From Bog-473 sp963755495 (GTDB taxonomy: Bacteria; Actinomycetota; Acidimicrobiia; Acidimicrobiales; RAAP-2), in the NCBI GenBank assembly GCA_963755495.1, contig CAVWJS010000011.1, forward strand, positions 218,970 to 282,969: DNA of 64,000 bases. Direction: 5' to 3'. A program made the translations under genes and the position numbers. The notes beneath the pieces were generated by a model. It did no database searches. It had not been told where the DNA came from and saw nothing but the letters and a program-made list of their open reading frames with translations. The stretch's first letter is position 1, and every line of letters begins with the position of its first letter. Below, piece after piece: positions 29,482 through 39,262 of this stretch.

Positions 29482-30457
29482 CTATCCCGGAGCGGTTTCG
29501 ACCTCGGGCATCGGCTGCTCGGCTGGTTCGAGGGAGTCCCGTTGATGACGCCTTCTGCGGCGGCGGGTAGGGCCGACGGCGACTCGGCGGGCTTCTTCCG
29601 CCTGGCGCCGCTCGAAGGACTCGAGGATCCGCACGTTGCGCACGACGACGGCGAGGGCGTACATGAGCGTGTTCTTGGCCCGACCGAAGAGGCGGCACCA
29701 GCCCCGGCGGATCCCGCCGACGGAAGGATCGGCCAACGACGCGTAGGTGCGCTCAGCCGCGGTGCGCCGGGCATACGAGTCGCGATGGGCCGGCCCGGCG
29801 TAGTCGTGCTTTTGACGCGGTCTTCTCGTTTACCTGTGGCGGAACGGTGATGCTCCGTTGCGCGCAACAGCGCGGCAGTTCTTCGGGCGGGTGCGACACG
29901 CTCGGGTGGTCGAACGACAGGGCCAACGAGGCCGCCTGGTGCGGGCAGCGGACCTTGCCGGCCGCGGCCGGACACATGACGCGCTGGTAGCCGTCGCTGT
30001 CGGGAGCACTGAGCGGGGAGAACTTATAACGCGCCAACTCGGCAAAGCGGGCGTCGTGCGCCGCGGTCTCTTCTTCGGTGGCCCCCCGCTTGAGTGGCCC
30101 GAGGTCCAAGAGCGCTTCGGGGGTAGCCGGACAGAACAGTGCGCCGTTGGCGCCGATGGCTCCTTCGAAGGTGCCCCGGCGGCCCCGATCCCCCGGGTGC
30201 AGGTCCATGACCAAGGCGGCCCCGGCGCCTCGCAACGGCGCAGCGAAGGTCTTGGGGTGCCGGTTGGAGTATCCGCAGTCGACCAGTACGTCGCCCAAGG
30301 CGACTCCGCCATCATGGAGGCGCACGAGGGTCTGGGCCATGGCCGCGGCGGGGTCGACACTCGGGGCGTGGACGGCGATGCGCCGGACAAGCTCGGGGAC
30401 TCGGGGGCCCCTCTCGTCGCCCACCATGGTGGCCACCTGGGCGTAGTAGCCGAAGAA
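29482..30457 (-). pseudogene. Transposase remnant, 5' truncated and frameshifted
   Basis: Reading from 30457 leftwards gives FFGYYAQVATMVGDERGPRV, LVDCGYSNRHPKTFAAPLRG, VMDLHPGDRGRRGTFEGAIG, RVMCPAAAGKVRCPHQAAS and, after one extra base near 29813, HRDSYARRTAAERTYASLAD and FGRAKNTLMYALAVVVRNVR. This matches the central and C-terminal parts of an actinobacterial transposase with a RYxRRxxxER-type end. The N-terminal portion is missing where the sequence joins the SDR gene at 30457/30458. Terminal inverted repeats were not identified. Confidence 0.75.
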
Positions 30458-31147
30458 GCCAACCGCGGTATCGGGCAGGCGCTAGTGGAGGAAGCCCTGC
30501 GGAGAGGCGCCGCTCGGGTGTATGCCGGCACACGTCAGCCCATAAGTCACGCAGATGATCGTGTCACGCCCCTGACCTTGGACATCACCAGCGAGACGCA
30601 GATTCAGCAGGCCGTCGCAAAAGTCGCGTCCCTCGACGTCCTTATCAACAACGCCGGAGTCGCACCCTACGACGATCTGACCGATCGTGGCATTCTGGAA
30701 GAGGCTCTGAGGGTGAACTTCTTTGGCCCATACGCGGTGACCCAGGCCTGTCTGCCCTTGCTAACGCGTTCTCGGGGGAAGATCGTCAACAACGTCTCTC
30801 TAATGGCCCTCGCCCCGCTTCCGCTCACTCCGTCATACGCCATCTCAAAGGCGGCGTTCTTCAACATGACGCAGTCGCTCCGCGCACTCCTGGCCGGGCA
30901 AGGTGTCACGGTCCACGCCGTTCTGACTGGGCCCACTGACACGGAGATGACGCGAGGGTTCGATATCCCCAAGGCCACACGGGAGTCGGTTGCCGGAGCG
31001 ATCTTCGATGGAGTGGAGAACGGGGACGAGGACATATTCCCTGACCCTATGTCGGGTTCAATCGCGGAGGCCTGGCGCGGCGGGGCAGTCAAAGTAATGG
31101 AGCGTGAGAGCGCATCGTTCGTGACCGCAGCACCTGTCGCATCCTGA
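30458..31147 (+). pseudogene. SDR oxidoreductase missing its N-terminus
   Basis: Short-chain dehydrogenase closely related to the intact copy at 36217. It begins at ANRGIGQALVEEALRRGA, so the start codon, the first beta strand and the TG of the cofactor-binding TGANRGIG are gone. The remainder is complete: NNAGVAPYDDL, the catalytic Ser in NNVSLMA and YAISK for Tyr and Lys. The missing end coincides with the transposase junction. The frame stays open upstream through the antisense of the transposase (from 29858), which would give a 429-codon chimera if translated. Confidence 0.8.
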
Positions 31148-31255
31148 ACTAACGACCACGATCAACCGCAATTGTAAACCCCGCGAAACCCAGGCAGTCG
31201 CTCGCTGACGGATCGCGTTGCAAGGTGAGAACGAACAAACTAGAAGGAGTAGAAC

Positions 31256-31700
31256 ATGCCCGATATTTTGCACAGAGTCGGAATGGAATCAGCGTCACCG
31301 AATGATGTCTATAGAGCCTTGAGTACCGCCGATGGGCTCTCCACTTGGTGGACAACCGACACTACAGGCGAAAGCAAAGTGGGTGAAGTGCTCCGATTTC
31401 GGTTCGGGGTTGGCGGTTTCGACATGAAGGTGCTCGAAGCTCAGTCCCGACGAGCGCGTCCTCTGGGAAGTCGTAGACGGACCCGAAGAATGGATCGGCA
31501 CGAAGGTAAGTTGGGACCTAAAACAGGATGGGAAGTACGCCGTTGTCCTCTTCAAGCAAGAGGGCTGGAAGGAAGCGGTGGAGTTTATGCACCACTGCAG
31601 TACCAAGTGGGCCGTCTATCTGCTGAGCCTCAAGTCGCTTGTCGAAACCGGGAAAGGTGCTCCCGATCCGAACGACATCAAGATTGACAACTGGAACTGA
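31256..31700 (+). CDS. SRPBCC (AHSA1-like) protein, one frameshift
   Basis: About 147 residues. The first frame gives ILHRVGMESASPNDVYRALS and LSTWWTTDTTGESKVGEVLR. One extra base near 31441 shifts the frame; corrected, it continues LSPDERVLWEVVDGPEEWIG, WKEAVEFMHHCSTKWAVYLL and ends DIKIDNWN at the TGA at 31698-31700. AGAAGGAG precedes the ATG. It follows the truncated SDR by 108 bases, the reverse of the SRPBCC-SDR order at 35652-36948. Confidence 0.8.
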
Positions 31701-32151
31701 CTGAAACTGGCAACGAAACGCGCCGCCCACGCTGAGCCACTCTCCAAGGTGGCGTTCGCGATTGAGAACGTTGGGCTCGGTGGCACATTCGAACACGACC
31801 GGTTCGAGCGCCATGTCGCGGTCCTCGAGGACACCTCTCAGGCTGGCCTGACGTTCTAGCGATTCTCTAGACGAGTATCGGGACCGGGGCGGCATAACGA
31901 AGGTGGTCGTGGGGAGGAAATGTGCACTCACCAAGGGCTTGCAGCGAAGGCGTGTCAGACACGTTCACCCCGCATCGGGGTGCGCCTCTATTGGTCAGCT
32001 GCGTCCATTTTGGACGAACCATCGCCAGCGGGAAAGAAACGGGTTTCTGGCGACCGGATGAGCAATGAAGGCACCCTGGCCTTGCCCGCGAATATCAGAC
32101 CCGATAATCAAAAGAGGTGGGGTCTCGCCGAGTCGCAAAGGAGATACGTCA
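31701..32151. other. Gene-free stretch of about 450 bases
   Basis: No coding frame with a recognisable protein. Local readings are short and of mixed composition. The last 15 bases (AAAGGAGATACG) are the ribosome-binding site of the next gene. A promoter for that gene is likely in the last 100 bases but cannot be pinpointed. Confidence 0.4.
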
Positions 32152-32592
32152 TTGCCAACCGATGAAGAGTTCCTGGCAGGAAACGTTCCTGTGATTGAAG
32201 AGTTTCGGGCGCACCGCGGCGTGGTGGCGCACCTCGGGTTTCCCGTTCTGCTCCTGACCACCATAGGAGCTCGCACGGGCCGGCGGAGGACGACGCCATT
32301 GGGCTTCGGTATCGACGGATCACGCGTCGTCGTCGTGGCATCGAAAGGAGGTGCACCCCATGATCCGGCGTGGTTCCACAATCTGTCGGCGAACCCGTCT
32401 GTGACCGTGGAACTGGGTGGTGAAACCTATGAGGCGCGGGCCGTTGTGGCCGAAGGCCAGGAGCGTGACCGGCTGTTTGCGATCATCAGAGATTACGCCC
32501 CGGGCCTCGCAGAGTTCGAGGCGCGTGCCACTCGACAGATACCCGTCGTGGTCCTCGAGGGTGTTGCCGCACCTATTGCGACTAGCGAGTAG
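32152..32592 (+). CDS. Deazaflavin (F420)-dependent nitroreductase-like protein
   Basis: 146 residues of the Ddn/DUF385 family of F420H2-dependent quinone and nitro reductases. Signatures are FPVLLLTTIGARTGRRRTTP (cofactor-binding strand and loop), VVVVASKGGAPHDPAWFHNL, and ANPSVTVELGGETYEARAVV. The TTG at 32152 is chosen because AAAGGAG lies about eight bases upstream and no ATG or GTG fits. It implies a host that makes F420, consistent with an actinobacterium. It may take part in detoxification or quinone reduction. No frameshift is present. Confidence 0.88.
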   Translation: MPTDEEFLAGNVPVIEEFRAHRGVVAHLGFPVLLLTTIGARTGRRRTTPLGFGIDGSRVVVVASKGGAPHDPAWFHNLSANPSVTVELGGETYEARAVVAEGQERDRLFAIIRDYAPGLAEFEARATRQIPVVVLEGVAAPIATSE

Positions 32593-32669
32593 CGAGCGAA
32601 CGTGTCCAGGACGGCCCTGGCCGGTCTGCGGCGTGTAAGGGCTGGCAAAGGGTCGTAAGGTCGGAAACC

Positions 32670-35507
32670 ATGGTTAACTCGGCGCGAAGACCCCAGACGA
32701 GCAGCAACGCTCTCTGCCCGATCATGGTCGGCCGCGGCGAGCAGCTCGCTGAGCTGCAAGGAGCATGGCGGGCAGCCGGCCAGATGCTTGTGGTCAGGGG
32801 GCCGGCCGGAATCGGAAAGAGCCGCTTGGTGCGCGAGTTCGCCGACTGGGCCCGTACGGCGGGAGCTCCGGTCTTCGCCGGACGCTGTAGCCCGGCAGCC
32901 GCGGACGTCCCTTTTCGCCCGCTGCGTGAGGCGCTGCTCGCGGCATCTCGGACGGGGTTGCGCCCCTCGGCAAGGCTGGCCCCATTTCTGCCTGCCCTCG
33001 GTTCACTTGTTCCAGAGTGGGTCGAGACGCGTGAGGCCATTTCCGACGGCGGTTCCGTTGTCCTCGCCGAAGGGATCCTGCGACTACTCACTGAGTGGTC
33101 GGCGCCAAGCGCGCCCGCACTTCTCATCATCGAGGACATGCATTGGTCCGACCACGAGACGACGAAGGCGATCGACTACTTGGCCGACAACCTGCCCGGA
33201 CACCCGGTGGTGGTTGTCTTGACGCTACGAGACGGCGAACCCGGCGCAGGGACGGACCTGATGGACGGACTTCTGGCGCGCCGCGTCGTTTGGGCGGTCA
33301 CCCTTGACCCGCTCGGACCGACCGAGGCGGAGGCCATGGTGCGCGGCTGTCCGAATGCGAGCACCTTGGCACCAGACCTCATCGATGTCGTGGCGAGCAG
33401 AAGCGACGGGGTGCCCTTCTTCATTGAAGAGTTGTTGGCTACCGCTGTCGAAAACACCATGTCCACGAGCATTGTGCCCCAGTCGATCGGCGTGGCGATT
33501 GAGACCCGACTCAACGCGCTGCCCGATGCGACTGTGCAGTTCCTTCGCTATGCCGCTGTCCTCGGGCGCCAGTTCGACTGGCACGTGGTGGCCGCCGCGC
33601 TCCGTTGCCCTCCGGAGGAGGCGATCGACCGGCTCCGTCAGGCCACCCGGGCCCAACTCGTCGACACCGACGGTGGCGAGTTCCGCTTCCGGCATGCATT
33701 GACCGTGGACGCGGTGCAATCGTCGCTCCTTCCAGAGCAACGGCAGGCGGCATGCTCGTCCCTTCTGACGGCGTTTGAAACGATTCATCCAGACCTCGAA
33801 GGTTGGACCTGTCAGATCGCAGCCAATTTGGCCTTCGGTGCGGGCGACCGCGGCCGATCCGCCGACTTGTGGCTCGTGGCGGCCCGTCGGGCCATGACCG
33901 AAGGGTGGCTCGAGTCCGCCGAGGCATTCGCGCTGCGTGCACAGGGGGAGCGTCCCGTCGAGGCAGACCGACTGTTGCTAGCAACGTGGGCGCTCGCAGG
34001 TCAACCACAGCGCGCTCTCGAGGCCGGTCACCGGATCCTCTCCTCGGACGCCGACGCCGCGCTGTGTATCGAGGTTCGATTCGACCTGGTGGATGCCATG
34101 ATCGCCGCGGGTCGCTGGGACGAAGCTGAGGACTACCTCGAGACATTGCGTTCGGCGCCCGATCCGGATCGCTCTCACGAGGCTCGTCAAGCCATCGGGG
34201 AGGCCGAAGTCGCCTTGGGTCGCAACGACAAGGAGGCCGCTGTCGCCTTTGCCCGGTCCACGCTCGCGGATACGCACGAGGGAACGCTCGCGGAAGTGAC
34301 CTGTCAGGCATTGTGGGTGATCGGACGAGTCGAGCGCGGCAAGGACACGGTCGCTGCCTCTGCCGCGTTCAGGCAAGCCTACGAGTGTGCGGTGGAGCAC
34401 GGGCTCTCGGTGCAGCGAATCAAGTCCCTCCAGGAGTTGGCCACGATCGAGATGTACGAGACGCTGGGCGTTGACTCGCTCGAGGAGGTGCGGCGAGACG
34501 CGCTGGCCGCGGGGGCCCTCTCGATCACGGCGATGACCGATCTAGCCCTGGCTGCCACCTACAGCTGCCGAGGTCAGGCCGTGCTGACGCTGGCGGCCGC
34601 CACCAGGTGCGAGGAGATGTCGCGCCGGTTCGATCTGGCCTCACTGCCGATGAGCCTCGCCCTCCAAGCGGTGGCCCACGGGTTCTCGGGCAACAGGGCG
34701 GCGATGAACACTGCCGCCGCCGCGGCAAGGGCGACGGACGGTGACCGCAACACGGTGGCCATGACCACCTTGGGGAACGGCGCGGCCCTCTTCCATCTCG
34801 GCGCGGGACAAGTGCCCGAGGCGCTCGACGCTCTGGACCACGCCATGGATGTGCTGAGGACGGCTGGCGGCGGTGCCCACGAGTTCCCCGGACGGTGGGC
34901 CCTGCTCCGGACCGTCGTCGACGATGGCGGGGCGGCAGCCCGGGACGAGTGCCGGTCACTCGCGTTCGACACCGCGATGGGTCGGGCAACCCTGTGGGCA
35001 GCTGACGCCGTCGCCGCCGGTCGAGAGGGCGGGGACGCCGAGTCCATCTTCGGCTCTGCCGATCAGGCACTCGGCCGCTTCGAAGGCGGGTTCCTCCGCA
35101 GCCTCGCCCGGCTTCTGGTTGCTCCATGTGCCCATGAGGACGCGTGGGGGGACCCCGCCGCCTGGCTGCGAGAGGCCCTGATGAACTTCGAGGATCTCGA
35201 TCTGTCGAACTTCGCCGGGCAGTGCCGTGCCGCCCTGCGGGCCATGGGGGAGCCCGTGCCCCGCAGGGCCCGGAGCGAGGCACCGAGAGTCCCCTCTGTC
35301 CTGGCTGCCCAGGGGATCACGGCCCGGGAGGCCGAGGTGCTGGCCCAGGTCGCCGCTGGTCGCACCAACCGCCAGATCGCCGAGATCCTCCATCTGTCCG
35401 TTCGCACCGTCGAGAAGCACGTTGAGCGCCTGATCATGAAGAGCGGCCACGGCCGCTCCGAGCTGGCCCGCCTCGCCGAAAGCGCCGGCGTCCACCCCAT
35501 CGTCTGA
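32670..35507 (+). CDS. Large LuxR-type ATPase regulator (LAL family)
   Basis: 945 residues, intact. An N-terminal AAA+/AAA16 ATPase domain carries Walker A GPAGIGKS at 44-51 and Walker B LLIIEDMHWSD. A long helical TPR-like middle follows, rich in Ala and Glu. The C-terminal LuxR HTH reads ITAREAEVLAQVAAGRTNRQ then LHLSVRTVEKHVERL. LAL proteins activate transcription on binding a small inducer. Ahead of the SRPBCC-SDR-MFS genes it is a plausible activator of them. A downstream ATG at 32724 (MVGRGEQL) is an alternative start. Confidence 0.93.
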   Translation: MVNSARRPQTSSNALCPIMVGRGEQLAELQGAWRAAGQMLVVRGPAGIGKSRLVREFADWARTAGAPVFAGRCSPAAADVPFRPLREALLAASRTGLRPSARLAPFLPALGSLVPEWVETREAISDGGSVVLAEGILRLLTEWSAPSAPALLIIEDMHWSDHETTKAIDYLADNLPGHPVVVVLTLRDGEPGAGTDLMDGLLARRVVWAVTLDPLGPTEAEAMVRGCPNASTLAPDLIDVVASRSDGVPFFIEELLATAVENTMSTSIVPQSIGVAIETRLNALPDATVQFLRYAAVLGRQFDWHVVAAALRCPPEEAIDRLRQATRAQLVDTDGGEFRFRHALTVDAVQSSLLPEQRQAACSSLLTAFETIHPDLEGWTCQIAANLAFGAGDRGRSADLWLVAARRAMTEGWLESAEAFALRAQGERPVEADRLLLATWALAGQPQRALEAGHRILSSDADAALCIEVRFDLVDAMIAAGRWDEAEDYLETLRSAPDPDRSHEARQAIGEAEVALGRNDKEAAVAFARSTLADTHEGTLAEVTCQALWVIGRVERGKDTVAASAAFRQAYECAVEHGLSVQRIKSLQELATIEMYETLGVDSLEEVRRDALAAGALSITAMTDLALAATYSCRGQAVLTLAAATRCEEMSRRFDLASLPMSLALQAVAHGFSGNRAAMNTAAAAARATDGDRNTVAMTTLGNGAALFHLGAGQVPEALDALDHAMDVLRTAGGGAHEFPGRWALLRTVVDDGGAAARDECRSLAFDTAMGRATLWAADAVAAGREGGDAESIFGSADQALGRFEGGFLRSLARLLVAPCAHEDAWGDPAAWLREALMNFEDLDLSNFAGQCRAALRAMGEPVPRRARSEAPRVPSVLAAQGITAREAEVLAQVAAGRTNRQIAEILHLSVRTVEKHVERLIMKSGHGRSELARLAESAGVHPIV

Positions 35508-35510
35508 CGC

Positions 35511-35549
35511 CTACGTACTGACCCGGCTTGCCCGGGGTTAGCTACGTAG
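35511..35549 (+). terminator. Long hairpin after the LAL regulator gene
   Basis: CTACGTA-CTGACCC-GG pairs with CCGGGGTTAG-C-TACGTAG, with one bulge and a G-T pair, starting four bases after the stop. There is no T run, so it could also be a regulatory site for the next gene. Confidence 0.45.
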
Positions 35550-35651
35550 TCGCTACGCAGAAGTGTCGTCAGCGCGCTACCGATGGCACCGCCATCCCAA
35601 TGGCAGATCATGTCGACAGGCCCATGAACCCGACTTGAAAGGTGCCTCGAC

Positions 35652-36125
35652 ATGCCAACCAACCCAGCCCCAGCAGACAACTTCACCACCACGATCTTGG
35701 TGGATCAGACGCCCGACGAGGTGTTCGCCGCCATCAACAACGTCCGTGGGTGGTGGGGCGAGGACATCGAGGGCAATACCGACGCGCTCGGTGAGTTCAC
35801 CTACCGCCACGAGGACGTCCACCGCTGCACGATCTGTGTGACAGAGCTCGTCCCCGGAGAGCGCGTCGTGTGGCACGTCGTGGACAACTTCTTTGCCTTC
35901 ACCGAGGACGAGACCGAGTGGAAGGGCACGGAGGTCTGCTTCGACATAGCCGGAAAAGGCGACCAGACGGAGATCATCTTCACCCACGTCGGACTCGTCC
36001 CTGATTACGAGTGCTTCGACGTCTGCTCGAACGCATGGGGCTTCTACGTGAACACCAGCTTGCGCGGCCTGATCCGCACGGGCCAGGGCCTGCCGAACCA
36101 AAAGAAGCAGGACGCATCTGTCTGA
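35652..36125 (+). CDS. SRPBCC (AHSA1-like) protein
   Basis: 157 residues: NFTTTILVDQTPDEVFAAIN, NVRGWWGEDIEG, ELVPGERVVWHVVDNFF, TEIIFTHVGLVPDYECFDVC, and CSNAWGFYVNTSLRGLI. It is strongly similar to the copy at 39263, sharing NNVRGWW, GxRVVWHVVD-like and HxGLxPDxEC stretches. The cavity fold suggests ligand binding or activation of a client. GAAAGG is about nine bases before the ATG. It precedes the intact SDR gene by 91 bases. Confidence 0.92.
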   Translation: MPTNPAPADNFTTTILVDQTPDEVFAAINNVRGWWGEDIEGNTDALGEFTYRHEDVHRCTICVTELVPGERVVWHVVDNFFAFTEDETEWKGTEVCFDIAGKGDQTEIIFTHVGLVPDYECFDVCSNAWGFYVNTSLRGLIRTGQGLPNQKKQDASV

Positions 36126-36216
36126 TCCATCGGCGTTCCATTCGCGAACGCGGCGAGCAGGGCGACGCAATATCCAACCATCCAACCCAAACCAACCAAT
36201 CAACGGAGGAACCAAA

Positions 36217-36948
36217 ATGAGCACCACCATCACAGACAGAACGGTCCTCGTGACCGGAGCGAATCGAGGCATCGGACAGGCCCTCGTCGAGGAAGCCCTT
36301 CGGAGGGGCGCCAAGCGGGTCTACGCCGGCTCGCGTCAACCGTTCGAGCACCCGGACGGGCGCGTGACGACCCTCGTCCTCGACGTAACCGACGAGGCGC
36401 AGATTCAAGCCGCGGCCGACGAAGTCGAGAATCTCGACGTTCTCATCAACAACGCCGGAGTGGCCCCATACGACGACCTGAGTGATCGGAACGCTGTTGA
36501 GCTGGCCCTGGCGGTCAACTTCTTCGGTCCCTACGCCGTGACGCAGGCGTTCTTGCCTCAGCTCACACGCTCGAGGGGTGCACTCGTCAACAACGTCTCA
36601 CTGATGGCGCTGGCCCCGTTGCCGCTCACGCCGTCCTACGCCATCTCGAAAGCGGCGGCGTTCAACATGACCCAGTCCCTGCGGGCCCTGCTGGCAGGGA
36701 AGGGCGTGAGCGTCCATGCCGTCTTGACCGGGCCCACGGACACCGAGATGACCGCGGGGTTCGAGATCCCCAAAGCGACCCGTGCATCGGTGGCCAAGGC
36801 GATCTTCGACGGCATTGAGAACGGAGAGGAAGACATCTTTCCCGACCCGATGTCCGAATCGATCGCCGAGAGTTGGCGCAGCGGTGCCGTCAAGGCAATG
36901 GAGCGCGAAAGCGCATCCTTCGTCGCACCGCAGCCGGTAGGCGTCTGA
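36217..36948 (+). CDS. Short-chain dehydrogenase/reductase (SDR)
   Basis: 243 residues, classical SDR. The cofactor motif TGANRGIG is near residue 13, followed by NNAGVAPYDDL, catalytic Ser in NNVSLMALAPLPLTPS and YAISK as Tyr/Lys. It reduces or oxidises a carbonyl/alcohol using NAD(P)(H). Cofactor preference and substrate are not evident. GGAGG is about eight bases before the ATG. It is a close paralogue of the truncated copy at 30458, and intact here. Confidence 0.95.
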   Translation: MSTTITDRTVLVTGANRGIGQALVEEALRRGAKRVYAGSRQPFEHPDGRVTTLVLDVTDEAQIQAAADEVENLDVLINNAGVAPYDDLSDRNAVELALAVNFFGPYAVTQAFLPQLTRSRGALVNNVSLMALAPLPLTPSYAISKAAAFNMTQSLRALLAGKGVSVHAVLTGPTDTEMTAGFEIPKATRASVAKAIFDGIENGEEDIFPDPMSESIAESWRSGAVKAMERESASFVAPQPVGV

Positions 36949-36960
36949 TCCCGATGGAAA

Positions 36961-37024
36961 CGGTGCAGCGTCGGCTCATCTCCGAAGGGAGCATCCTCTT
37001 GCCGAGACAACCGACGCTGCACCG
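36961..37024. repeat. Perfect 14-bp inverted repeat downstream of the SDR gene
   Basis: CGGTGCAGCGTCGG at 36961-36974 is exactly complementary to CCGACGCTGCACCG at 37011-37024. The 36-base loop has no T run. It lies 12 bases after the SDR stop and could be a terminator-like hairpin or the ends of a small lost element. Confidence 0.6.
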
Positions 37025-37477
37025 ACCGCAGCTCCTCCGGAACGGTACAAGGCAGCTTGCGACGTCACACGAATCGTACGGAGGGCCAATGGTTCATCAG
37101 CTTGTACGCCTACTGATGCCTACAAGAACGCTCAGCGACCAACGGAAAGTCAGTCATTCGCAAATCGGCCGCCACACGTCAAGCAAGCGTGGCCCAGTCA
37201 GTGGTCGGCGGCTCTAGGTTCTCCAACCGTTCGGCAACGATTGGCGCGTTCCGTCCGATGCACTCCACATTTGTCACGATCAATTTCCCACATAGGTATC
37301 TACAACTGCCGTTCGTCGCCGTTCATGATGAGACATGCACTGGAGGAAGAAATGAAGTGTGAAATTGAGTGCTTTGCGTGGTCGCCTGTCGGTAAGACCG
37401 ATGCGTCAACTCGGTCTCGGCGTCCGAGCCGCCGGGTCAAGCGACGAGCGCTACGTTCCGGCATTAGAGGGGCGACC
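37025..37477. other. Gene-free stretch of about 450 bases
   Basis: I found no coding sequence here. Translations in all frames are short and lack domain signatures. The end, GAGGGGCGACC, supplies a ribosome-binding site for the small gene at 37478. Confidence 0.4.
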
Positions 37478-37711
37478 ATGAAGATGGCCGTGCCATCTCC
37501 GGAGCCGGCGCTGCAAGCCGGCACCGTTCCCGATCCAATCCACGAGGCCCCACTTCCGCTTCGTATCGGGGTCGCAGATCGGTACTGGCTTGTTACCCTT
37601 GACGACCAGGAACTCCGGTTCAGCCTTCAAGAGGTAGCCGAGAGGTGCGCCGCCGCCCTCATTGCGCATGGCGTTCCGGTCGAGCTCAGCCGCCACGGCC
37701 TGGATGACTAG
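37478..37711 (+). CDS. Small hypothetical protein upstream of MFS gene
   Basis: 77 residues with no family I recognise. A proline-rich start is followed by PLRIGVADRYWLVTLDDQEL and a helix QEVAERCAAALIAHGVPV. The ATG at 37478 follows GAGGGG. The stop lies two bases before the MFS start, so the two are probably translated together. It is soluble and slightly acidic. Confidence 0.55.
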   Translation: MKMAVPSPEPALQAGTVPDPIHEAPLPLRIGVADRYWLVTLDDQELRFSLQEVAERCAAALIAHGVPVELSRHGLDD

Positions 37712-37713
37712 CG

Positions 37714-39241
37714 ATGCCCGACTCTTTGGTTCTCCCGGGACCGGTCCGGGGCGATGCGACTCCGCACCCCGCCGAGCCGCGCCGATGGCTCGTGCTTCCG
37801 GTCGTCTTGGTCGCGATGTTCATGGCTCAGTTCGACCTTTACGTCGTCAACGTGTCCCTCCCGCTGCTCCGACACGATCTCCGCGCCGGGCAGGCAGCCC
37901 TCGAGCTGATTGTCGGCGGTTACGCCTTCATGTACGCCAGCGGCTTGATCATCGGCGGCCGGCTCGGTGACCTTTACGGTCGTCGCCGGCTGTTCGTAGC
38001 CGGTACTGTCGCCTTTGCCATCGCGTCACTACTCGCCGGTCTATCCCAGAACGCCGGCGAGCTCGTGGTCTGCCGGCTGCTGCAGGGACTCGCCGCCTCG
38101 CTCATGGTCCCCCAAGTCCTGGCCGCCATCACCGGCTTGTTCCCCTCGGAGGAGCGCAGCCGCGCGATGTCCTGGTTCGGTATCACTATCGGCGTTGGTG
38201 CGGTGGCTGGCCAGGTGCTCGGAGGCGTCTTGCTCGACATCGACCTGGCGGGCCTGAGCTGGCGCCCGATTTTTCTTGTCAATGTCCCGATCGGCCTCGC
38301 CGCGGCGTGGTGCGCCTTCCACATTCTTCCCGAGTCTGAGGCAGTGGAGAAGCCGAAGCTCGACCCAGTCGGCACGGTGTTGGTGTCGGGCGGACTGGCC
38401 CTCTTGCTGGTGGCGCTGTCGCTCGGCCCAAGTGAGCACTGGCCGGCGTGGACGTGGGTCTGTCTGATGGCGAGCCCGCTGGTGGTGACGGCAGGCCTGT
38501 CGTGGGAGCGCAGGCTGCTCCGTTCAGGCGGCGAGCCGTTTCTCGACCTGCGTCTCTTCGAAGATCGGACCTTCAACTGGGGGATCCTCGCCAACGTGGC
38601 GGTCTTCGGTGCCTTCTTCAGCGTCCTGTTCGCCTTCTCTCTGGTGCTCCAATCCGGGCTCGGACTCAGCCCTCTCCAAGCCGGGTTGTCGTTCGCACCC
38701 TTGGGCGTCGCATTCGCCGCGGCATCGATTGGCGCCGGGCCGCTCGTGGCCCACCATGGCCCGAAAAGTCATCGCACTGGGCATGCTGATCGCGTGTAGC
38801 GGCCTCTTCGCGCTCTTCTTGGTTGTCCACTTCGCGGGGGACTCGGCCACCGTCGAGGAGCTGATCGGGTTAATGGCGATCTGCGGGCTGGGCAACGGTA
38901 TGGCCGTCCCTTCGCTCATCGGGGCTGTTCTCGCCAAGATCAGGGTCAACCAGGCGGGCGAAGCCGCTGGCGTCTTGACCACCTCGCAGCAGTTCGCCAG
39001 TGCGGTTGGCATCGCCGGACTCGGCAGTCTCTTCTTCGCCGCCCTCGGATCAGGAACGGGGACGGGGGCATACATCGGAGCATTTCAGTGGTCGGTGGCG
39101 GCGTCCCTGATCCTGGCTGCGCTCGCCGCCACCATTTGCGCCAGCAAACTCAGCCGACCCACGGCAAGGGACGATGTGAACGATTCAAGTCCGACCCTCT
39201 TAACGGCGTTCAAGCCTGGTCTAGTCACAGATATCAAATAA
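37714..39241 (+). CDS. MFS drug-type exporter (DHA2 family), one frameshift
   Basis: About 508 residues. The first 347 are in one frame: FDLYVVNVSLPLLRHDLRAG, IIGGRLGDLYGRRRLFVAG (motif A), RLLQGLAASLMVPQVLAAIT and a GxxxGxxxGG motif C (GAVAGQVLGGVLL). One indel near 38755 shifts the frame, after which ARKVIALGMLIACSGLFALF and GNGMAVPSLIGAVLAKIRV continue to the TAA at 39239-39241. It is related to the exporter at 26985 but not a recent duplicate. Confidence 0.9.
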
Positions 39242-39262
39242 CTTCACGAAAGAGAGCAAACG

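Noticed and set aside
29858..30457. Plus-strand coding reading upstream of the truncated SDR
   Set aside because: It is the antisense of a transposase remnant, so I treat it as accidental even though the frame is open.
31920..32165. Short plus-strand frame before the F420-type reductase
   Set aside because: No ribosome-binding site and no similarity pattern; it overlaps the reductase start in another frame.
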